From an alpha proteobacterium U9-1i (GTDB lineage: Bacteria > Pseudomonadota > Alphaproteobacteria > Caulobacterales > Aquidulcibacteraceae), in the NCBI GenBank assembly GCA_000974665.1, contig BBSY01000003.1:620001-684000 (forward strand): a DNA stretch of 64,000 nt, in the 5' to 3' direction. The position numbers and the translations under genes are program-made. Below, piece after piece: positions 59,294 through 64,000 of this stretch. Position 1 is the stretch's first letter. Each line of letters begins with the position of its first letter. The notes below the pieces were generated by a model. It was given only the letters and a program-made list of their open reading frames with translations, was not told the origin of the DNA and ran no database searches.

Positions 59294-59413
59294 GAAACTC
59301 CACCTAAGGCGCGTGCGCCCGCAGCGCCAGTTCACGAGGCGCCGCAGGTGCGAATTCGCGGCGGACGCTAGTGGCGCCCGTTCGTGAGATCAAGGGATGA
59401 GGAATCAAGGACA

Positions 59414-59490
<77 letters not shown>

Positions 59491-59519
59491 GTTTGCGCAT
59501 GGCCCCGCGAGACGGAGCG

Positions 59520-59547
59520 GGTTAGGGCAACCCGCCTTTGCGGTCAA
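59520..59547 (-). promoter_or_regulatory. Candidate promoter of tRNA-Asp
   Basis: On the minus strand TTGACC (59547-59542) and CTAACC (59525-59520), within GCCCTAACC, are 16 bases apart. The start would be about 22 bases before the tRNA. The tRNA-Pro gene has a similar arrangement (TTGACG and GCCCTAAAC). Confidence 0.45.
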
Positions 59548-59574
59548 GCGGATGCACGGCGGAGTTCGTCCGGT

Positions 59575-60069
59575 TTACTCCGGCGGCGGCATCGGCGCTG
59601 AAGGCGGGTTCGGGTCGTCCCAAGATCGGTTGGCGGAATTGGTTTGCAGCAACGCTAGAACGCGCTCGTCGCCAGCCAGGATATCAGCGCCGCCAACGTC
59701 GCGGACGCCAACGAAAACGCCGCCGGTCACGACGTCCACGGCCACCACGGACCGGCCATCGGCACACCCCTCTTGCGCGCAACCACGAAAGACCAAAGCC
59801 TCCGCGCCACCACCCGAAATGAGCACGCCAGGTTCCGACACGGCCATTCCGCGCCAAAGCCGGGCCCGGTCCGCCGCGGCAAACCCCATCGCCTCAGGGG
59901 CATATCGGGCGCCCGCCTCGGTCACAAAGACGGAATACGTATCGCCCGCATGCCCACGCACGTCCAAATCTGGCTCGACCGCCCCGGCCGGCGCTGGCTC
60001 AAGCTTGGCCGTGGACGCGCGTTCGCATCCCGTAACGGCAAGCGCGAGCACAATGATCCAGGCGCGCAT
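59575..60069 (-). CDS. Lipoprotein resembling Ivy-type lysozyme inhibitors
   Basis: A 164-residue protein with a lipoprotein signal (MRAWIIVLALAVTGC, Cys15). The mature part has a motif reminiscent of Ivy lysozyme inhibitors: a CX4C loop (Cys97 and Cys102 in FRGCAQEGCADGRSVVAVDV) followed by alternating small and hydrophobic residues and a GGVFVGVRD strand. In E. coli Ivy the matching loop is CKPHDC, which inserts into the lysozyme active site; here the loop residues differ and the inhibitory His is absent. The C terminus is Pro-rich. The gene stands alone between tRNA-Asp and tRNA-Val. Similarity was judged by eye only. Confidence 0.5.
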   Translation of the reverse strand: MRAWIIVLALAVTGCERASTAKLEPAPAGAVEPDLDVRGHAGDTYSVFVTEAGARYAPEAMGFAAADRARLWRGMAVSEPGVLISGGGAEALVFRGCAQEGCADGRSVVAVDVVTGGVFVGVRDVGGADILAGDERVLALLQTNSANRSWDDPNPPSAPMPPPE

Positions 60070-60255
60070 AAGGCGAGTCCTTCCCGAACCGGACCCTAGC
60101 ACCGGCCCTGCTCGCGGCCAAAAGCCTCGCGACAGATGGGAGCGCGCGAAGCCCCCGCCGGCTTGCCTGGTCGTACCTGCGCAGACGCAACCCAGCCCGC
60201 CCGGTCCATTGGGTTTCGGTGCGTGGCCTTGGCTTCGCTGGCGCGCCGCGAAGGC

Positions 60256-60330
60256 TGGTGGGCGGTGAGGGGATCGAACCCCCGACCCTCTCGGTGTAAA
60301 CGAGACGCTCTACCGCTGAGCTAACCGCCC
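60256..60330 (-). tRNA. tRNA-Val (anticodon UAC)
   Basis: The minus strand reads GGGCGGTTAGCTCAGCGG...; the anticodon arm is TCTCG-TTTACAC-CGAGA with anticodon TAC. The acceptor GGGCGGT pairs with ACCGCCC, discriminator A, and CCA is encoded. The first ten bases overlap the end of the potassium-channel gene. A hairpin (GGCTTCGC...GCGAAGGC, about 60227-60255) follows the CCA end. Confidence 0.97.
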
Positions 60331-61097
60331 GCCTGAACCGGCTCTCTAAGCCGTGCGCCGCACGACTTGCAATGGCGGGCGTCCAATTCGTGTCGATCCT
60401 GGCCGCAGCTGCAGCGTTCAAAACGCCGCTGCGGCGCGAATGCCTTTTGGGCGATCGAGAAAAAAAGGCTGATCCCGATCAGCATCAGCGCCATCGAGAA
60501 CAGCCGCCCGCCGGCGGAATCGATTGTGATGTCGCCATAGCCTGTCGTCGTGAGCGAGGTGACGACGAAATAGAGCGCATCGATGAAATTGTTCAGCTTG
60601 GGGTGGTCGCCAAGGAAGAGTGCCTGCGCCGCGCCAGCCGAGAGGAAGATGAACACGAACAGTGTCGTGATCGCCTTGGTGAGATCCTCAACGTAAGTGT
60701 CGTCCCACTTGCCGCGCGCGAGTACATTCCAGAACCGTTCGGTATGCACCAGCGTCCACAAACGCAGCACGCGCAGGAAGCCCCAATTGTGCAGCACGGC
60801 GGGCGCGAGCAGGGTCGCCAGCACGACGAGGTCGATCCAGGTCGTCGGGAACTTGAGCCAACGTTTGAACGTGCCAAGCGCGAACAACCTCGCGCCGAGA
60901 TCAAGCGCGACGAACGCCGCGATTGCACCATCCGCCAGCCAAAACCAACGTTGTTCGGTGATGAATTGGCTGATGAGGAAAAAAACGATGACGGCCAAGT
61001 CCAACACAAACAGCACGCCCTGAAAGCGCACCGCGTCTTCAGTGTGACCGTAATAGAGCTCGCGCAGTCGCGATCGCAGTGGATGCGCTTCGCTCAC
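60321..61097 (-). CDS. Ion-transport-domain potassium channel with C-terminal zinc ribbon
   Basis: A 258-residue membrane protein with the six-helix layout of a voltage-gated-like K+ channel. S1 is around residues 28-46; an S4-like segment has spaced Arg residues (NWGFLRVLRLWTLVHTERF, residues 104-122); the pore carries the selectivity filter TTTGYGD (183-189). After S6 comes a short cytoplasmic tail with CSC and CKSC (Cys229, Cys231, Cys243, Cys246), a likely zinc ribbon. The zinc tail is unusual for a channel and may act in assembly or gating. Its TAG stop (60321-60323) lies inside the tRNA-Val gene. The start overlaps the GFA gene stop (ATGA). Confidence 0.85.
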   Translation of the reverse strand: MSEAHPLRSRLRELYYGHTEDAVRFQGVLFVLDLAVIVFFLISQFITEQRWFWLADGAIAAFVALDLGARLFALGTFKRWLKFPTTWIDLVVLATLLAPAVLHNWGFLRVLRLWTLVHTERFWNVLARGKWDDTYVEDLTKAITTLFVFIFLSAGAAQALFLGDHPKLNNFIDALYFVVTSLTTTGYGDITIDSAGGRLFSMALMLIGISLFFSIAQKAFAPQRRFERCSCGQDRHELDARHCKSCGARLREPVQAGG

Positions 61098-61552
61098 TTC
61101 TGGTTCGACTCAAGCTTTTTGAAGAACTCCGCCGCCTTCGGGTCTTCGCCCGTCGTTTCGGATTTCACATCCTCGCAGAATCTCACCCACGGCAAGCGGC
61201 TCTCGACGCCGTATTGCATCACGATCGGATAGTCTTCTGGCGCGTCGAGTGAACCCATCGTCACGTAGAACCGCGCCTCGGGCAGATTGTACGCAAAGCT
61301 CAAGGGCGTGCCGCAATCTGGGCAATAGGTGCGCGTCGCGAGATTGGACGATGCAAACACCGCGGGCTCGCCTTGGGTCCAGGCAAATTCCGCTTTCGGC
61401 GCGCCGGCCAGCGCGGCGAAAAGACCGCCGGTGGCTTTTTGGCACATGCGGCAATGACAGACGTGAGCGTTCTGGGGCGCGACGTAGAGCGCATAGCGCA
61501 CCCCACCGCACTGGCATCCGCCTGTCGCCACCGCTTGCCGCATCGTCGTCAT
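61094..61552 (-). CDS. GFA/CENP-V family zinc protein
   Basis: A 152-residue protein of the glutathione-dependent formaldehyde-activating (Gfa) family. Zinc ligands: GGCQCGGVRY (Cys13, Cys15), VCHCRMCQKATGG (three Cys) and RTYCPDCGTPLSF (two Cys). Most family members are not true formaldehyde-activating enzymes, and no substrate can be assigned. The ATG at 61552 has AAAGG seven bases upstream; an ATG at 61543 is possible. Translationally coupled to the potassium-channel gene downstream. The gap to the next divergent gene (61553-61699) holds no clear promoter. Confidence 0.88.
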   Translation of the reverse strand: MTTMRQAVATGGCQCGGVRYALYVAPQNAHVCHCRMCQKATGGLFAALAGAPKAEFAWTQGEPAVFASSNLATRTYCPDCGTPLSFAYNLPEARFYVTMGSLDAPEDYPIVMQYGVESRLPWVRFCEDVKSETTGEDPKAAEFFKKLESNQK

Positions 61553-61699
61553 GGTCTGGCCTTTGCCCCTTTCCGCCTTGGCAAACAAGGTGATGCCACC
61601 AACGTGACCTGCATGGACAAATTTTCATGTCCTCATGGCGCCGAAATGCCCTTCTCGGGCGTTAGCACCTTGGTCCGACGAGCGGACGTGGAGGAATTC

Positions 61700-62035
61700 A
61701 TGCGTTTACTATTGATCTCAGCGGCGGCCCTGCTGGCCACGGCCTGCACGCAAACTGGAAATATGGAGCGCGGCGCCCTGGGTGGCGCAGTGCTCGGTGG
61801 CGCTGCCGGCGCCATTATCGGCAACAACACTGGAGACGGTGACGCGGGCCAAGGCGCTGCCATCGGCGCGGTGATCGGCGCGGCTGGCGGCGCTTACGCT
61901 GGCTGCGTGCGCGACGGCCGTTGCGGCGGCAATGCCAACCGCCGGCAATATTATGATCAACGGAGCGGGCGCTATTACTTTAGCGATCCGCGCTCGGGTC
62001 AGCTGTACTACGAGGACGGCCAACCCTACCCGTAA
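61700..62035 (+). CDS. Glycine-zipper lipoprotein
   Basis: A 111-residue lipoprotein (signal MRLLLISAAALLATACTQTG; lipobox TAC at Cys16). The mature protein has Gly-zipper repeats (GGAVLGGAAGAIIGNNTG and GAAIGAVIGAAGGAYAG) like those of SlyB/Pcp-type or OmpA-linked lipoproteins, two Cys nearby (AGCVRDGRCGG), and a Tyr-rich tail with the repeat YYFSDPRSGQLYYEDG. Such proteins insert a Gly-rich hairpin into the outer membrane. An excellent ribosome site (GGAGG) precedes the ATG, and a strong terminator follows, so it is a single-gene transcription unit. Confidence 0.85.
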   Translation: MRLLLISAAALLATACTQTGNMERGALGGAVLGGAAGAIIGNNTGDGDAGQGAAIGAVIGAAGGAYAGCVRDGRCGGNANRRQYYDQRSGRYYFSDPRSGQLYYEDGQPYP

Positions 62036-62057
62036 GCAGCCCGGATCGTTCGGGGCG

Positions 62058-62097
62058 AGCGCCGCGTCTTCGAAAGGAGGCGCGGCGCTTCCTTTTG
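62058..62097 (+). terminator. Factor-independent terminator of the glycine-zipper gene
   Basis: AGCGCCGCG (62058-62066) and CGCGGCGCT (62081-62089) form a perfect 9-bp stem, followed by TCCTTTTG. It lies 23 bases after the stop codon. Confidence 0.75.
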
Positions 62098-62112
62098 TGC
62101 CGCCCCCTTTTG

Positions 62113-63197
62113 CTACCCCGGTGTTGCGATCCGACACGAGGATCGAACACGGGCGGCGATCGCCTCCTCCGTGAGTGACGCCGGCGCTCGATCGAGATCG
62201 GCATAGAGCGCTCTGAAATCGCAGGCGCGACCATGCGAGACGCCGATACCGAGCGCCAACGTGCCTTTTCGGTTGCCGAAATCTTCCGGGAAGTTTCGGA
62301 ATTGCGCTGTCAGCATCGCAAAAAAGAACATCTCGTTCTGCCACGTGCTCGTGCCCTCAAGCGCCCTCCGCCAAAGAACGCAATTCGCGCGCGCGTCCCA
62401 TGTATGGCCGTTACGCGCGTGGGTCGGCGTTTCGCACTGCGCGAAATGAGGATGCCCCATCACCCAAGTCGCCTGGCGCATGGCGATATCGCGCGACATG
62501 GCCGTGCGTGTATCGGTCTCGGGCGTGTCTCCGTTTGCGCCACGGGCGCGTCGATACGCGGTCATCACCTCACGCAATGAATCGATGTAACGCTCCCCGC
62601 CCTGCGTGGTGTAGTCGTAGAACGCCATGAATTGCGCGAAGTGCGGACGGCACGTGATGCGGACCTCACTCGCCCATTGCTTGGTGAAATCCCAAGCATC
62701 GTTGGCGCGAGCGAGAGCGGCGGCGTCCTCGCCCGACGCACGGCGGCATGTCCAAGAAAGGCTCTGACTTCCTGACGGAACGCTGTCGCGTCGGGTGAAG
62801 CGAGCATCCGTCGGGCATAGTCAACGCCGGCGCGACGCTGGCTCGAGGTCGCGTTCGCACGCGCCCGGCGCAGGAACTCGGCGCCGAAGCGAGGCATGGT
62901 CGTCGCCGCGACGGCGTCCGCGCCATCTTCGACGCGGTCGATAAACTCACGCAGCGTGCCTTGGCCAAAATTCCATTGCAGGAGACCGACAGACATACCC
63001 TGGTTGTCGGAACTGCCCGCGATCGCGGTGTGGCCGTGCGTGTCGTTCGTTTCCATTGAGGACGTGATCGCAAACAGCGCCCACAGCCATTGCGGCGGCG
63101 GATCTTCCAAGCATTGCTCTTGCGCGCGGGCCACCCCCGGCGCGGCCAACAAGATCATTATCAGCGTCGCAAACGCCGCGGCCCAACGCACTTTCAT
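62113..63197 (-). pseudogene. Secreted lysozyme-like protein, split by a frameshift
   Basis: Two overlapping minus-strand frames form one protein of about 355 residues. The first (from 63197) has a signal peptide (MKVRWAAAFATLIMILLAAP, cleaved after ARA) and the motif DNQGMSVGLLQWNFGQGTL, preceded by a Glu in SSMETND. This Glu plus GxSxGxLQWNxGxGTL pattern recalls lysozyme-like peptidoglycan or chitosan hydrolases. After about EVRAF the frame loses protein character; the frame ending at 62113 continues with SWTCRRASGEDAAA, then FTKQWASEVRITCRPHFAQF. One extra base in the AAA run at 62757-62759 restores a single frame. It is either a recent loss of function or a sequencing error. The C-terminal half, with four Cys, is unrecognised. 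Confidence 0.6.
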
Positions 63198-63282
63198 TCC
63201 CGCCCCCTCGCCAGACAGGCGAACACGTTAGCGCCTTCGGAGAAGGTCGCCAGCGGTATCGGACGCTACACAAGGAAGACGT

Positions 63283-63359
63283 TGGTCGGGGCGGCGGGAT
63301 TCGAACTCGCGACCCTTAGCTCCCAAAGCTAATGCTCTACCAGGCTGAGCTACACCCCG
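63283..63359 (-). tRNA. tRNA-Pro (anticodon UGG)
   Basis: The minus strand reads CGGGGTGTAGCTCAGCC...; the anticodon arm is TTAGC-TTTGGGA-GCTAA with anticodon TGG. The acceptor CGGGGTG pairs with CGCCCCG, discriminator A, and CCA is encoded. It lies 85 bases from the frameshifted gene. Confidence 0.97.
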
Positions 63360-63372
63360 AACCAAGGGCGCC

Positions 63373-63402
63373 GTTTAGGGCTTACTGGCGCGCCGGCGTC
63401 AA
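63373..63402 (-). promoter_or_regulatory. Candidate promoter of tRNA-Pro
   Basis: On the minus strand TTGACG (63402-63397) and CTAAAC (63378-63373), within GCCCTAAAC, are 18 bases apart, just upstream of the tRNA. The -35 element overlaps the end of the SMP-30 family gene. Confidence 0.45.
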
Positions 63403-64000
63403 GGCTTCTGGTTGATGGAAGCGCACTTCGCCTCGAAACGGCGGCTCGGTATTGTTGAAAATCGAAGTGGTCGCTGCACTTCCATTGGAAGCGAAGGAGA
63501 TGTTGGTGGAGTAGCGCGCTGGCAGCTCCAGAATGCCGCGCAGGGCGCCCTCGGGCGTCAGCCGGAGGATGCGGCCCTCGCCGTAAACCGCCACCCACAC
63601 ATCGCCGTCAGGGCCGATCTCCAACCCATCAGGACCAGTCTCGAGATAGGGATCGCGCGGGTATTTATTGGACCGCTGGAGATCGCTCAGCGTGACGAAG
63701 GTCGTTTGTTCGCCGAGCGCGCCGTCGGCGGCGATGGGATAGCGCAAAACCCGCCCCATCATGTGCTCACTCACGTAAAGCTGGCCGCGCCTTTGATCAA
63801 CGAACACACCGTTTGGGTACCAGAGAGTTCGGGCGACCACGCTCAAGCGGCCCTCCGCCGTGAGGTGCATCACCTTGCCGTGCGGCTCGGTGCGGCGACT
63901 GAACAATCCCGGATCGGAAAAGTACACGCCGCCCCGCCCGTCTGCAGAGGCGTCATTCGGGTCCATCAAAGCCTCGCCCGACACGTCCGCGTTCCAGGAA
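63382..64000 (-). CDS. SMP-30/gluconolactonase family protein, C-terminal part
   Basis: The last 205 residues or so of a six-bladed beta-propeller of the SMP-30/gluconolactonase/LRE family; the frame is open at the right edge, so the start is outside. Metal- and substrate-site motifs are present: DPNDASADGRGGVYFSDP, YPNGVFVDQRRGQLYVSEH and GPDGLEIGPDGDVWVAVYGE. These enzymes hydrolyse sugar lactones or organophosphates with a divalent metal. Function beyond the family is unclear, and no sugar-catabolic genes are seen nearby. Confidence 0.88.
   Translation of the reverse strand, partial: SWNADVSGEALMDPNDASADGRGGVYFSDPGLFSRRTEPHGKVMHLTAEGRLSVVARTLWYPNGVFVDQRRGQLYVSEHMMGRVLRYPIAADGALGEQTTFVTLSDLQRSNKYPRDPYLETGPDGLEIGPDGDVWVAVYGEGRILRLTPEGALRGILELPARYSTNISFASNGSAATTSIFNNTEPPFRGEVRFHQPEALTPARQ

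Noticed and set aside
62750-62770. Programmed -1 frameshifting in the lysozyme-like gene
   Set aside because: No in-phase X-XXY-YYZ heptamer and no strong downstream hairpin seen; a one-base deletion or sequencing error is simpler.

Overview
The window is GC-rich chromosomal DNA of an alphaproteobacterium, most likely near Caulobacterales, Maricaulales or Hyphomonadaceae (an inference from gene order and protein character; no 16S gene is present). Two conserved alphaproteobacterial neighbourhoods support this: tpiA / ppiD-trpE-trpGDC / lexA-comEC-gltX-gltA, followed by the rpsB-to-lpxB run; and nuoA-N-birA-coaX-rnj-mce-DUF1467-proS-lolC-lolD-dnaE. The lexA gene carries the alphaproteobacterial SOS box (GTTC-N7-GTTC). 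I found no rRNA, CRISPR array, insertion sequence, prophage or replication origin.

Layout. 1-7 kb: 5' end of tpiA, then rightward ppiD-like chaperone, trpE, a candidate tryptophan attenuator (leader peptide with two Trp codons plus terminator), trpG-trpD-trpC, and lexA. 7-12 kb: leftward comEC, rightward gltX and gltA. 12-27 kb: one long leftward run, rpsB-tsf-pyrH-frr-uppS-cdsA-dxr-rseP-bamA-skp-lpxD-fabZ-lpxA-lpxI-lpxB, joining translation factors, isoprenoid and phospholipid precursors, outer-membrane protein assembly and lipid A synthesis. 27-36 kb: an OafA-type acyltransferase, dnaE, the lipoprotein-release transporter lolD-lolC, and an unusual archaeal/eukaryotic-type prolyl-tRNA synthetase. 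36-37.6 kb: a divergent WYL regulator / glutathione-transferase-like pair inserted in otherwise conserved synteny. 37.6-41.5 kb: DUF1467, mce, rnj, coaX, birA. 41.5-59.3 kb: the 14-subunit complex I operon (nuoA to nuoN, leftward) with eight non-nuo genes between its subunit genes, most of them joined by 1- to 4-base overlaps. 59.4-64 kb: an accessory stretch with tRNA-Asp, tRNA-Val and tRNA-Pro, an Ivy-like lipoprotein, a potassium channel with a zinc ribbon, a GFA-family protein, a glycine-zipper lipoprotein, a frameshifted secreted lysozyme-like gene and the 3' part of an SMP-30 family gene.

No wholly new multi-gene system is evident; most of the window is core genome. The points most worth a second look are the putative, possibly leaderless trpL attenuator lying between trpE and trpG, the in-place replacement of the usual ProRS by an archaeal/eukaryotic-type enzyme, the uncharacterised small membrane and lipoprotein genes inside the nuo operon, and the envelope-defence-like genes near the three tRNAs.
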